From assembly GCA_964514055.1 (NCBI GenBank), contig CAZEPB010000004.1, positions 1-64,000 of the forward strand: a stretch of 64,000 bases of DNA. Reading direction: 5' to 3'. Made by a program: the position numbers and the translations under genes. Source of the DNA: SG8-32-3 sp964514055 (GTDB lineage Archaea > Thermoproteota > Bathyarchaeia > Bathyarchaeales > Bathycorpusculaceae). Positions within the stretch are counted from its first letter, which is position 1. Every line of letters starts with the position of its first letter. The notes below the pieces were generated by a model. The model made no database searches, was not told the origin of the DNA, and was given only the letters and a program-made list of their open reading frames with translations. Shown here one piece after another: positions 16,295 through 23,575 of this stretch.

Positions 16295-16882
16295 TTAGCT
16301 CAGATTAAATGTCCCTTTGTCTAAGACGATGTCACCCGCCGTCAGCGTAACTACGCACACCGCATCACTTAGACTGGTGCCTACTGCGGTGATAGCCCAA
16401 CCTGAAAGTTCATACGTCTTCCCTGCGTTAAGCCTGCTAATCCGAGTGACGCCTGCATCACCAATCTGGGTACCTCTATCTTTATGAACCAAGCTAACGG
16501 TTAAGGTTAATCCGCTTACAGGGATAACATCGTCGTTCTGAACGGTGACGTTGACTGGGTTAGAAAGAGCTAACCCACCTATAGGATTGAAACCTCCAAT
16601 CCATTGAAACGCTGTAATCTTTACACTGAGAGGGCGTTCCTTAGCGAGTTCATGCGTGAAGTCTGTGAGGCGGTCTTGTTTTTCACGGTTTTGAAGCTGA
16701 AGCTCACCGATTTGTTCTTGCAAATCGCTGTTTTGGTCTTGTAATTCGCTGTTTTGAGCTTGAAGGTCGCTAATCTGATTTTGCACTTCGCTGATTTGGT
16801 TATTAACAAACCAAGCTGCAACCAACAAAGCAATAACAGCCATGAGCGCAATAACAGATAATGCTTTCTTTTTCATTGGCAA
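16295..16882 (-). CDS. Membrane-anchored coiled-coil protein with extracellular beta domain
   Basis: 195 residues: an N-terminal anchor (about 6-27), then a heptad coiled coil (28-75) rich in NSELQDQNSDLQEQI-type repeats, then a beta-sandwich-like domain (about 85-195) with VNVTVQNDDVIPVSGLTLTVSLV and TYELSGWAITAVG. Likely an archaeal cell-surface protein. Three GTCAAG-N4-CTTGAC palindromes lie 45-127 nt before the ATG. The same type of site precedes the secreted-protein gene at 30403, so both are probably in one regulon. No named family. Confidence 0.7.
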   Translation of the reverse strand: MPMKKKALSVIALMAVIALLVAAWFVNNQISEVQNQISDLQAQNSELQDQNSDLQEQIGELQLQNREKQDRLTDFTHELAKERPLSVKITAFQWIGGFNPIGGLALSNPVNVTVQNDDVIPVSGLTLTVSLVHKDRGTQIGDAGVTRISRLNAGKTYELSGWAITAVGTSLSDAVCVVTLTAGDIVLDKGTFNLS

Positions 16883-16926
16883 TCCCTGCTTAATGCTGGA
16901 CGGTTTCCGTGGTAAAAAGCGTTTTT

Positions 16927-17009
16927 GTCAAGGATTCTTGACCAAAAGCCAGTTTTTTAGTCAAATTTTCTTGACAAGCCAGTTTTCACGTTAGTCAAGG
17001 TTTCTTGAC
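16927..17009 (-). promoter_or_regulatory. Three tandem GTCAAG-N4-CTTGAC palindromes
   Basis: Sites at 16927-16942 (GTCAAG GATT CTTGAC), 16960-16975 (GTCAAA TTTT CTTGAC) and 16994-17009 (GTCAAG GTTT CTTGAC). Centre-to-centre spacing is 33 and 34 bp, about three helical turns, so bound proteins would line up on one face. They lie upstream of the coiled-coil secreted gene. The same palindrome occurs at 30265-30327. Confidence 0.75.
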
Positions 17010-17196
17010 AAACGTATTCAGGAAAGAGGCGTTTAACTGATGTTATACATGACTCAGGCTACATAAAATCATAATTAATTATAGTCGGAAACGAGTTTAT
17101 TCCCTTTTGAAGAAAACAAGTCCGTACATTTGTTGTTGTGCCGTCACAATCACAATGTTTTAAATTAACACAGCGCTAAATGAAATCAAGAACACC

Positions 17197-17320
17197 CGAA
17201 TGAAAAGAGAAATGAATCCCTGAGGCTGCTACGGCTCTGGGAAAATTATTGCCACATCTCTATTCTCCTATATTTTACATCCGCCCAGAGCCGCAGTAAA
17301 CTCTAGAGCTATTCGCATAA
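17197..17320 (+). ncRNA. Structured RNA-like repeat, copy 1
   Basis: This block is strongly similar to 22271-22390. It has a perfect 10-bp helix CGGCTCTGGG (17232-17241)/CCCAGAGCCG (17284-17293). Inside the loop, ATTCTCC (17262-17268) can pair with GAGAA near 17207-17211 upstream, which would make a pseudoknot. Shared single-stranded blocks include TTTACATCCGC and GCTATTCGCATAAAA. CGAAT (17197-17201) and ATTCG (17311-17315) may close the whole. TTTTAAAT at 17158-17165 is a fitting plus-strand TATA box. Strand is inferred. Confidence 0.6.
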
Positions 17321-17489
17321 AAGCTTTGCCAAAGAATTAATTTTAATCAAACTAACCATAACTTGCTTGGTAGAATGCAAGTTTAGATAGCTCGCAAGAT
17401 ATACGCGGCAAAAAGTTGCGCAAGGCATAAAAACTTGAAACAGGATGATTATAACAGCTTTATAATAGAGTGATTGAGAGGATGCCCGT

Positions 17490-17960
17490 TTGGTAAAAGT
17501 TTTTGTCGTTTATGACACGAAATATGGCAACACAAAACTTGCTGCGGAGAACATCTTGGAGGGCATAAAGGAAGCTGGGGGAATCGAAACCGCCATTGGC
17601 TACGCCAAGGAAATTGACCCTGCAAGTGTGGCTGATTACGATGCAATAGTGATAGGCGCGCCTAATCACATGGCTAGACCTTCCAGAACTATGCGAAAGT
17701 TTGTTGACAGACTGGCTGAAATCGACCTGAAGGCAAAGGATGTGGCTGTTTTCGGCACTTACGCTGGAAGGGCGAGGACTGTTGATAGAGCGATGAAAAA
17801 ACTAGAAAAAATTGTGCAGAAGAAGCTGCCTAACCTAAACCTGATTTCGCCTGGGCTCTCAGTAAGAGTGAATGGGGTAACAGGTCCTGTGGTAGACGGA
17901 GAACTGCCTAAATGCGTGGATTTCGGGAAGAAAATAGCGGGGCAACTTAAAAGTCCGTAA
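17490..17960 (+). CDS. Flavodoxin-family protein
   Basis: 156 residues with the FMN phosphate loop YDTKYGNTKLAAENI (residues 8-22) and the second flavin region AIVIGAPNHMARPSRTMRKFVDRL. The C-terminal FGTYAGRARTVDRAMKKL matches flavodoxin-like A-type proteins. It would carry electrons in the cytoplasm. The start is TTG, with GAGAGG 8 nt upstream. An AT-rich TATA-like stretch at 17447-17466 suggests its own promoter, separate from the RNA element 170 nt upstream. Confidence 0.85.
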   Translation: MVKVFVVYDTKYGNTKLAAENILEGIKEAGGIETAIGYAKEIDPASVADYDAIVIGAPNHMARPSRTMRKFVDRLAEIDLKAKDVAVFGTYAGRARTVDRAMKKLEKIVQKKLPNLNLISPGLSVRVNGVTGPVVDGELPKCVDFGKKIAGQLKSP

Positions 17961-17981
17961 GCGGATATTTAAAGCGGAGAA

Positions 17982-18188
17982 ATGACAGTGGACAAAAACG
18001 CAAAGCGGTTAGAGAGTTTAAAACCTGAGGAGAAAGTAGCGATGACTATCGACATGACGGACGCGTGCGTCCGCATATGCGCAGCGGGCATCCGAGCCCA
18101 GTGTCCAGACATCAGCGAGGCGGAGCTTAACGAGAAGCTAAGAAAAAGGCTTGAATGGTCGAAGCGAGCGTGCAAGCGTGAGGAATAA
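17982..18188 (+). CDS. Small protein partner of an AbiEii-like nucleotidyltransferase
   Basis: 68 residues: RLESLKPEEKVAMTIDMTDACVRICAAGIRAQCPDISEAELNEKLRKRLEW. The pattern SPEEK..ALDLSD...AGIR..HPDLSEAEL..LL..RL is widespread as a small gene just before a nucleotidyltransferase. The next start is 3 nt after this stop. A toxin-antitoxin-like or defence role is commonly supposed for such pairs but is unproven. Confidence 0.65.
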   Translation: MTVDKNAKRLESLKPEEKVAMTIDMTDACVRICAAGIRAQCPDISEAELNEKLRKRLEWSKRACKREE

Positions 18189-18191
18189 GCC

Positions 18192-18734
18192 ATGGACGGT
18201 TTTTACGGTTTTGTTAGACGGCTGATAAGCGGTTTTGGCGGTGCGGGTTTGGATTACGCTTTCACGGGCGCGTTAGCCACTAGCTTTTACGGTGTTCCAC
18301 GGACCACAACGGATGTTGACGTGGTCGTGGCGGTTTCTGGCGTGGCTGATGTGGCGGGGAAGGTTGCTGGTGCTTTGCGGCATGCTGGATTGGAGATTGA
18401 CGAGCGAAAGATTGGCATGGCGTTGGAGTCAGGTTATAGAATCGCCTCTTTCACGGATAAGGCGTCGCCGTATACTCTTGACGTTATATTTGTGGACGCT
18501 CTTAGGAAGAACGCGGGGACCGTGGCTGGTTTGACCACGTTTTTTCAGGCGCCCGATGATTTGGTTCTGGCTAAACTGCGGATGATTAAGGCGACTAAGC
18601 CGCGGAGCAGGGCGGTGAAGGACGAAGAGGACGTGAAGGCGATTCTGGAGTTCACCAAAGTTGATTTGGAAGCGGTGAAGAAACAAGCCGAGCGTGATGG
18701 CACTATAGCAATACTTGAAGGGCTAATTGCCTGA
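18192..18734 (+). CDS. Nucleotidyltransferase, AbiEii/DUF6036-like
   Basis: 180 residues of the minimal NTase fold. The core is YAFTGALATSFYGVPRTTTDVDVVVAV: Gly-Ala-x-Ala followed by the catalytic TxDxD (about residues 40-44). A further acidic residue is in YTLDVIFVD. The downstream part, APDDLVLAKLRMIKATKPRSRAVKDEEDVKAIL, is typical of AbiEii-like enzymes. Coupled to the small gene before it. Enzymes of this fold transfer nucleotides to RNA or protein; the target here is unknown. Confidence 0.8.
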   Translation: MDGFYGFVRRLISGFGGAGLDYAFTGALATSFYGVPRTTTDVDVVVAVSGVADVAGKVAGALRHAGLEIDERKIGMALESGYRIASFTDKASPYTLDVIFVDALRKNAGTVAGLTTFFQAPDDLVLAKLRMIKATKPRSRAVKDEEDVKAILEFTKVDLEAVKKQAERDGTIAILEGLIA

Positions 18735-18796
18735 TTATATTCATAGTTTTGTGGGATTTTTGGGTGTGATCATGGACTTTTAATGATTGCAAACTA

Positions 18797-18828
18797 CTTT
18801 GCAATACAAAGCTTTATATAACGCAAAG
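18797..18828 (+). promoter_or_regulatory. TATA box flanked by an inverted repeat
   Basis: CTTTGC (18797-18802) and GCAAAG (18823-18828) flank the TATA box TTTATATA at 18813-18820; AACTA/TAGTT extend the arms imperfectly. A second nested repeat CTTTG/CAAAG lies at 18797-18811. The ATG at 18851 is 31 nt after the TATA box. A repressor here would block TBP; the wHTH gene of the operon is the natural candidate. Confidence 0.5.
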
Positions 18829-18850
18829 TTAGTTGTATAACTGGGTTGAA

Positions 18851-19492
18851 ATGATGACAAAACAAGATACTCTGAGAGAGGTTGAGAAAAAAGCATACAT
18901 GTCCTATCATCAAGATGGCTTGATCGACATGGTCATCGGTCTCTACGCTTTAAGTTTCGGTCTGGGAATAGTGATAGACCGAATATGGGAGCTTAACTTT
19001 GCAGCGATAATGCCCGCCATTTTGATTGCGATAGTGTTGCCCATATGGATTCAAGCAAAAAGAAAGATAACAATGCCTAGAATTGGTTACGTGAAGTTCG
19101 GAACAAGAGGAACAAACAAGCTCTTCGCTGTCTTTTTGGGTTTGATGGTAGCAGGTTTAGGCGTTTTCTTCTTGTTCACTATGGCAACAGTTCAAAACGG
19201 CAGACCAGAATGGATTGAGACAATCTTGTTTCAATACGGCATGATCTGGATAGGCTTAGGAGCCGCCGTCATAGGGAGTCTTTTCGCGTACACTATGGGG
19301 CTGAAACGGCTTCACGGCTACGGTTTGCTAACATTAGCCTTGTTCACCAGCGGCTACTTTCTTAGCTTTCCCTTCGACTACCTTCTGTTAGTCATAGGCA
19401 GCGTGATCATTGCGAGCGGAGCAGTTCTGCTGGTGCGGTTCATACGTCGATATCCGTTGCCAAAGGGTGCCCAAGACAATGCCGTCCAGTGA
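18851..19492 (+). CDS. Polytopic membrane protein in operon with a wHTH regulator
   Basis: 213 residues from ATG 18851. About six hydrophobic helices (around 28-48, 52-71, 96-119, 135-155, 161-180, 183-205) and a positively charged C-terminus. It overlaps the wHTH gene that follows by 14 nt. A TTG at 18833 is possible, but lies too near the TATA box. Such membrane protein/wHTH pairs are frequent in archaea. No transport family recognised. Confidence 0.7.
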   Translation: MMTKQDTLREVEKKAYMSYHQDGLIDMVIGLYALSFGLGIVIDRIWELNFAAIMPAILIAIVLPIWIQAKRKITMPRIGYVKFGTRGTNKLFAVFLGLMVAGLGVFFLFTMATVQNGRPEWIETILFQYGMIWIGLGAAVIGSLFAYTMGLKRLHGYGLLTLALFTSGYFLSFPFDYLLLVIGSVIIASGAVLLVRFIRRYPLPKGAQDNAVQ

Positions 19493-19790
19493 CGCAGACA
19501 TACAAAACATCGACAGGCTGATACATGAACCCTCCCGACTAACCATAATGATGCACCTTTACGTGGTTGAAAGCGCCGACTTCCAGTTTCTCCAGCACCA
19601 GACGGGCATGACACCTGGCAACTTGTCCTCGCACCTGCGAAAGCTGGAAGACGCGGGATACATTGAGGTAACAAAAGAGTTCTTGGACAGGACTCCGCAC
19701 ACGGCGTTGAAGCTGACCCGAAAGGGCAGGGAAGCCTTCAAAGAGTACCGACGAAACGTGAAGCGGTTTATCGACAAGTTTCCTGAATAA
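19479..19790 (+). CDS. MarR/ArsR-like winged-helix regulator
   Basis: 103 residues from ATG 19479: DRLIHEPSRLTIMMHLYVVESADFQFLQHQTGMTPGNLSSHLRKLEDAGYIEVTKEF then a wing and TALKLTRKGREAFKEYRR, typical of the HTH_34/MarR-like family that binds DNA as dimers. It overlaps the end of the membrane-protein gene, so it is co-translated. The inverted repeat around the TATA box at 18797-18828 is its likely operator. Confidence 0.8.
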   Translation: MPSSDADIQNIDRLIHEPSRLTIMMHLYVVESADFQFLQHQTGMTPGNLSSHLRKLEDAGYIEVTKEFLDRTPHTALKLTRKGREAFKEYRRNVKRFIDKFPE

Positions 19791-19884
19791 AGGCTCGTAA
19801 ACCTCATTCTTTTTTATCCTTTTTCAGAGGACGGCTTTTATACGCGTTTGGGTTATGCATGAGGAAAGAGGATTAGCTATCTCG

Positions 19885-20535
19885 ATGACTGTTATTGTTG
19901 ATGACGCGGGCAGCGGCGACTTGCTTTTCGGCGTGGTCATAGGCGCTTATAGAGAAGAAACTGGAGAGTTCAAGTACGACCTCATCGATGTCAAGTTTTA
20001 CCAGGACATTTTCTGCGAGAAAGCGTATTTGCAGGAAGCATCGCGTGTCACTTCTAAGCTTGTTAAGAAGTTTAAAGTGAAGCCTGACGAGGAGATTTAC
20101 GTTTGCCAAGGTAACATTTTCGATGTGGCTGTGGCTGACCTGCAGAAAGCGTACGGTGAAGAGCGCGTTAGCCGCGTGAGGGTGACTGGCGAAGCCCAGC
20201 GGCTCGTGGAGATAGCGTATCTCGACGAAATCAGAAATCTGGGTTACGAACCCTTGGAGGAGCGGGAGGCTAAACGCGCCAAAAGCTTTTTCCACATGAT
20301 GCGCTGGCTGAAAGCGAATCCAGCGATGCTTCGGTACGCGAAGACCGGGTGGCCACGGTTGAAGCGGTACAGTCTTTTCAAACCGTTCCATCAGGGAGAA
20401 GTGTACAGTGCCAAGTGCAGTGAATGCGGCAGCCCATGTGAGGTGCCGTTTAAGCCTGACCCGCAGCGGCCTGTGTTCTGCCCAGCGTGCTGGAAAAAAC
20501 GGAAGGGTGGCAAGAACCGCAAAACGGCAAAGTGA
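19885..20535 (+). CDS. Hypothetical protein with VDDAGSGD motif and C-terminal zinc ribbon
   Basis: 216 residues from ATG 19885. The N-terminal 120 residues (VIVDDAGSGDLLFGVVIGAY..ETGEFKYDLIDVKFYQ, then ASRVTSKLVKKF and VCQGNIFD) recall an RNase-H-like fold; the C-terminus has a zinc ribbon CSECGSPCEVPFKPDPQRPVFCPACW (about 183-208). The first ATG at 19855 is likely upstream of the transcript, since the TATA box TTTTATA is at 19835-19841. Function unknown; nucleic acid handling is a guess. Confidence 0.6.
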   Translation: MTVIVDDAGSGDLLFGVVIGAYREETGEFKYDLIDVKFYQDIFCEKAYLQEASRVTSKLVKKFKVKPDEEIYVCQGNIFDVAVADLQKAYGEERVSRVRVTGEAQRLVEIAYLDEIRNLGYEPLEEREAKRAKSFFHMMRWLKANPAMLRYAKTGWPRLKRYSLFKPFHQGEVYSAKCSECGSPCEVPFKPDPQRPVFCPACWKKRKGGKNRKTAK

Positions 20536-20575
20536 GGGAACCCTTTTTATAGCATAAGTTCGTTTGACTTGCGAC

Positions 20576-20926
20576 ATGAATGTACTGTTTGACTTCAATT
20601 CCAGCTGGTACGTGCTTTTCTTCGCCTTTCTCACTTCATGGTTAGTTTTACTGGTCATCAGGCGCGAGCATCAGGGTAGAAAAGAAATTAAAGAGCAGGT
20701 TCTGTTAGCCCTGAGCGGCATGTTCGCGTTGGCGCTCATGGAGCTTTTCGCCGTGTCCACCAACCTCTGGAATTACACTCCTGGGAACTGGCCGGTGATT
20801 TTGTGGCCCACGTACTTCGCGGCTATACTGTTCGGGTATCAGCTGCTCCGGTCTATTGAGGGTCTGCTGCATAGACCCACATTTGCGTCGAAAATGAAGC
20901 GGGAAGACAGAAGCGCGTATAGTTGA
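20576..20926 (+). CDS. Small membrane protein
   Basis: 116 residues from ATG 20576 with three hydrophobic segments (about 6-26, 40-58, 70-90) and a basic C-terminus. No family recognised. TATA-like CTTTTTATAGC lies at about 20542-20552. It appears to be a single-gene unit. Confidence 0.55.
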   Translation: MNVLFDFNSSWYVLFFAFLTSWLVLLVIRREHQGRKEIKEQVLLALSGMFALALMELFAVSTNLWNYTPGNWPVILWPTYFAAILFGYQLLRSIEGLLHRPTFASKMKREDRSAYS

Positions 20927-20995
20927 GAAACGCGCTAATCAGTGCCGCGAGTTTTTTAAAGCACGACTCACATTGTCTATGAGCAGGTGTTCTTT

Positions 20996-21406
20996 ATGGA
21001 AAAAGTTGAGAAGTCCCGAATTTTTGCGTTGAAGGAGCTTGGGTACGAGCAGAATTGCCTCGCGATTGAGCGCATGCACAAGAAGGAAATGGCTGAGCGC
21101 ACAAAAGAGCTGAGTAAAGTGGACAAGGCGATGGCGCAGCAGGTTGCAGACTTGGTGGGTGGCAAGGTTGTGGACTTGGCGATTGACGATGCGACTGACT
21201 GGGCGATTGTGATGGAGCCGTTGCGTAACGTGAAGATTTACTTTGTTCTTCAACGGTACAGCCCCGAGTTTGATGATGAGGTGCTGACCTTCTACGGCAA
21301 GGAAACCGCCAGCGTCGGCATTCCAGTTGAAGACCTTTTTGATTTTACTCATTTGTGTGCAGACGCGTTGGTGCGAGCCGCGGTGAGTTGGCTGTCGTCT
21401 TCTTGA
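20996..21406 (+). CDS. Hypothetical protein
   Basis: 136 residues from ATG 20996, with AGGTG 7 nt upstream; a GTG at 20987 is less likely. An N-terminal helical region (KEMAERTKELSKVDKAMAQQVADL) is followed by an alpha/beta part (KVVDLAIDDATDWAIVMEPL..VKIYFVLQRYSPEFDDEVLTFYG). No recognised family and no operon partner. Confidence 0.6.
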   Translation: MEKVEKSRIFALKELGYEQNCLAIERMHKKEMAERTKELSKVDKAMAQQVADLVGGKVVDLAIDDATDWAIVMEPLRNVKIYFVLQRYSPEFDDEVLTFYGKETASVGIPVEDLFDFTHLCADALVRAAVSWLSSS

Positions 21407-21520
21407 AGGACCTGTGATTCGCAGAGAATGCTCTGGGCGAGGAGTTGTCGGTGTTTTTGACAGCGAAAACGTTTTAAGTGTTCGCGCCGCAAGGTCAGCG
21501 TTAAAAGCGAGTGTTGAAGC

Positions 21521-21829
21521 ATGACTCAGGTTGACAGGGTTAAGCCGCTGGGTAAAAACGAGTTTTTCAAGTGTCCTTTTCCGCATGTGCATCCTCGGCA
21601 TAAGCAGGCGTTTTTTAAGGATTTTGACGTTCATTTCAGGATTTTCGGGGGTAGGGAGGATCATTTCGCTGTCGTGCAGTTGCATGAGGAGCTTGCTTGG
21701 GAAGCCAAGCGTAGGGCGTCTGAGACGGGTGCGGTCAGTGATGAGGATAAGCGTAGGATTTCGTTTGAGGCTTGGCTGGAAGCTGTAAAGCAGCACACTG
21801 GAAAGGCGGTTCAGGTAGTTAAAAAGTAG
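21521..21829 (+). CDS. Hypothetical protein with His/Cys-rich N-terminus
   Basis: 102 soluble residues. The N-terminus NEFFKCPFPHVHPRHKQAFFKDFDVHFRIFGG contains several His and one Cys that might bind a metal. The C-terminus is helical (SFEAWLEAVKQHTGKAVQVVKK). Ends 8 nt from the convergent NifU-domain gene. No family recognised. Confidence 0.5.
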   Translation: MTQVDRVKPLGKNEFFKCPFPHVHPRHKQAFFKDFDVHFRIFGGREDHFAVVQLHEELAWEAKRRASETGAVSDEDKRRISFEAWLEAVKQHTGKAVQVVKK

Positions 21830-21837
21830 AAGAAGTG

Positions 21838-22071
21838 TTATTGGACTGCTTCGACGGTTTTTATTTCTGGCACTTTCTGTTTGATTAGTCGTTCGACGCC
21901 CTGCTTCAGCGTTAAGGCGGACATGGGGCAGCCTGCGCAGGCTCCTCGGAGTCGGACTTTCACGATGTCGTTTTCGACGGCTACGAGGTCTATGTCTCCA
22001 CCGTCGGCTTGGATTTGCGGTCTGATTTCTGCGAGAGCGTTCTGCACTTTCTTTTCGATTGTTTCACTCAT
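21838..22071 (-). CDS. NifU C-terminal-domain (Nfu-type) Fe-S protein
   Basis: 77 residues comprising only the Nfu domain: IRPQIQADGGDIDLVAVENDIVKVRLRGACAGCPMSALTLKQGVERLIKQKVPEI. CxxC at 45-48 binds a 4Fe-4S cluster between two subunits for delivery to target enzymes. Length and motif are standard. The gene stands alone. Confidence 0.9.
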   Translation of the reverse strand: MSETIEKKVQNALAEIRPQIQADGGDIDLVAVENDIVKVRLRGACAGCPMSALTLKQGVERLIKQKVPEIKTVEAVQ

Positions 22072-22235
22072 TTTTGGTTTTCACCACGTTTTGTTTTTAA
22101 GTCTAATGCATTTGTAGCACTTAGTCATAAAAGCATTCCCCTTATTTTAGGCTGAAAGCCTTGATTTTTGTGGTGAGCAGCGTTGATGCGTGTTCGTCGG
22201 GGTGAAGGCTTGTTTTTTCGTAAAGTTTAAAAGCG

Positions 22236-22254
22236 AATATCACATTGTGATATT
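22236..22254. promoter_or_regulatory. Near-perfect 19-nt palindrome beside a TATA-like sequence
   Basis: AATATCACATTGTGATATT: two perfect 9-nt arms around a single T. The TATA-like TTTAAAAG (22226-22233) lies immediately before it, so the palindrome would cover the start of a rightward transcript through the structured RNA repeat. A dimeric repressor site is the simplest reading. Confidence 0.5.
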
Positions 22255-22270
22255 TACGGAAACGCCGAAA

Positions 22271-22390
22271 GGAGAATAACTCAGAGGCTGATACGGCTCT
22301 GGGAAAAGAAGATATTGCCATATCTCTCAATTCTCCTATAGTTTACATCCGCCCAGAGCCGCAGTTAACTCTAGGGCTATTCGCATAAAA
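22271..22390 (+). ncRNA. Structured RNA-like repeat, copy 2
   Basis: Second copy of the element at 17197-17320. Helix P2: CGGCTCTGGG (22294-22303)/CCCAGAGCCG (22352-22361). P1: GGAGAAT (22271-22277)/ATTCTCC (22330-22336), a perfect 7-bp pairing interleaved with P2, hence a pseudoknot if both form. P3: GATAT (22311-22315)/ATATC (22320-22324). GCGAATA (22233-22239) can pair with TATTCGC (22378-22384), though it lies before the inferred start. No protein-coding frame crosses it convincingly. Copy-to-copy identity is high in loops as well as stems, which argues for a conserved RNA. Confidence 0.6.
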
Positions 22391-22517
22391 GGTTTTTCAA
22401 AAAAAGCCAGCGTGAAGTTTTTAGAGGAAATAGCAGAAGCATTGTGAGTGATGATTTTGTTTTCGGGTTCATAAGCCATAAGTTGAACGTGGCTTTATTT
22501 TTTGTGTGAGTGGTTGT

Positions 22518-23051
22518 ATGAGTTGGCGGCAGGCATTAGTTCTTCATCCTAACGAGCATGTCGTTAATTCTTGGGAGGGCACTTGTGAAAGGCATGGCGT
22601 GAAAGGGGGCGCCCATCACGACGGGGCTGAAGCCAAAGAGGCTTATTCTGGCACGCTGGTTCTCACGAGCCAACGGCTTATGTGGTTTGAACGTGGAGGC
22701 AGCCTCTATGAAAAAATGCGCGCTTCGTTTGAAATTGACCTGAAAAGCCTTGCGGGTCTAGCCAGCGGCGGCGTGACCAACAAGTGGGTTTCTATAGCAG
22801 ATGACCAAGCAGAATACGTCTTCTACTTGGAAGGAGTGGGCGCAGACGAAATTGAACCCTTCAGAAATCTTATTATAAACCAGATGGAAAAAACCAAGGC
22901 GGCAGCCGCAAGCGCCGATGTTCCCGCGCCTGTTCAGATGGGCGTTATCACCAGAGAAGTTGTGATGGTTCCATGCCAGCACTGCAGCGAACTAATGGCG
23001 CAAACTGCTAAGTTTTGTTCGAACTGCGGAGCCAAAAGAAAAACTAACTAA
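22518..23051 (+). CDS. PH/GRAM-like domain protein with C-terminal zinc ribbon
   Basis: 177 residues from ATG 22518 (GTG 22506 is possible). The first 110 residues resemble bacterial/archaeal PH-like domains (SGTLVLTSQRLMWFERGG, FEIDLKSLAGLASGGVTNKWVSI, EYVFYLEGV). A linker leads to a zinc ribbon CQHCSELMAQTAKFCSNCG (about 153-171). Such proteins may act at the membrane or in protein contacts. It lies about 130 nt after RNA repeat copy 2. Confidence 0.65.
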   Translation: MSWRQALVLHPNEHVVNSWEGTCERHGVKGGAHHDGAEAKEAYSGTLVLTSQRLMWFERGGSLYEKMRASFEIDLKSLAGLASGGVTNKWVSIADDQAEYVFYLEGVGADEIEPFRNLIINQMEKTKAAAASADVPAPVQMGVITREVVMVPCQHCSELMAQTAKFCSNCGAKRKTN

Positions 23052-23106
23052 AGAGAAAGGCTTTTCGCAGTCTTGCGAGTTGCGAGGTTATTGCGCGTTA
23101 AAAAAT

Positions 23107-23138
23107 GTTCAAAAATTTGAACCAACGTGTTCAAAAAT
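23107..23138 (+). promoter_or_regulatory. GTTCAAA/TTTGAAC palindrome and repeated half-site
   Basis: GTTCAAAAATTTGAAC at 23107-23122 has perfect 7-bp arms; a half-site GTTCAAAAAT follows at 23129-23138, 22 nt on. A TATA-like TATTAAAT lies just after it near 23143. They precede the wHTH gene at 23238, so autoregulation is likely. Confidence 0.5.
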
Positions 23139-23237
23139 GCTGTATTAAATATTGCTATGCGTTGTATAAGTGCGTCAGCAAAACTGCGAAGGCGAAAAAA
23201 AAGTTGTGGACTTTGCAGACATGAAAAGGTGGTTAAA

Positions 23238-23567
23238 ATGAGGCGCTCAAAACTTGAAATCGTGGCGGATATACTGCAGGTGTGTCTTGTGCCTCGAGGT
23301 AAAACGCGGATCATGTGCAAAGCTAGGTTAAATTTTACACATGCAACTGATTACCTGCGCCAGCTTACTTCGCTGGGATTGCTTTCCCAAAAGAACGGCA
23401 AATACAAAACCACAGATAAAGGACGCCAATTTATATCAGCTTACAACCATCTTGGCGAGATTATCGGAATCCGCCCATCGTCACTGGCAGGAATGAAAGC
23501 CTTAAGCCCTTTAGCGCCCGCTAAACGTCGCTTTGGTCCTTTTTCGTGTGGTCGGACTAATTTTTAG
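23238..23567 (+). CDS. Small archaeal winged-helix protein (HTH_45/Sso10a-like)
   Basis: 109 residues from ATG 23238, preceded by AAGGTGG. RRSKLEIVADILQVCLVPRGKTRIMCKARLNFTHATDYLRQLTSLGLLSQKNGKYKTTDKGRQFI is the standard core of the archaeal HTH_45/Sso10a group, which lacks a DNA-binding partner domain and often regulates itself. The coiled tail of Sso10a is replaced by a short, basic, Pro/Gly-containing end. A palindrome before the gene fits autoregulation. Confidence 0.8.
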   Translation: MRRSKLEIVADILQVCLVPRGKTRIMCKARLNFTHATDYLRQLTSLGLLSQKNGKYKTTDKGRQFISAYNHLGEIIGIRPSSLAGMKALSPLAPAKRRFGPFSCGRTNF

Positions 23568-23575
23568 TCCGTTTT

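Noticed and set aside
17217..17320. TPP or other known riboswitch
   Set aside because: The CTGAGG start recalls a TPP motif, but the rest of the aptamer is absent and the dominant 10-bp helix does not fit any riboswitch that I know.
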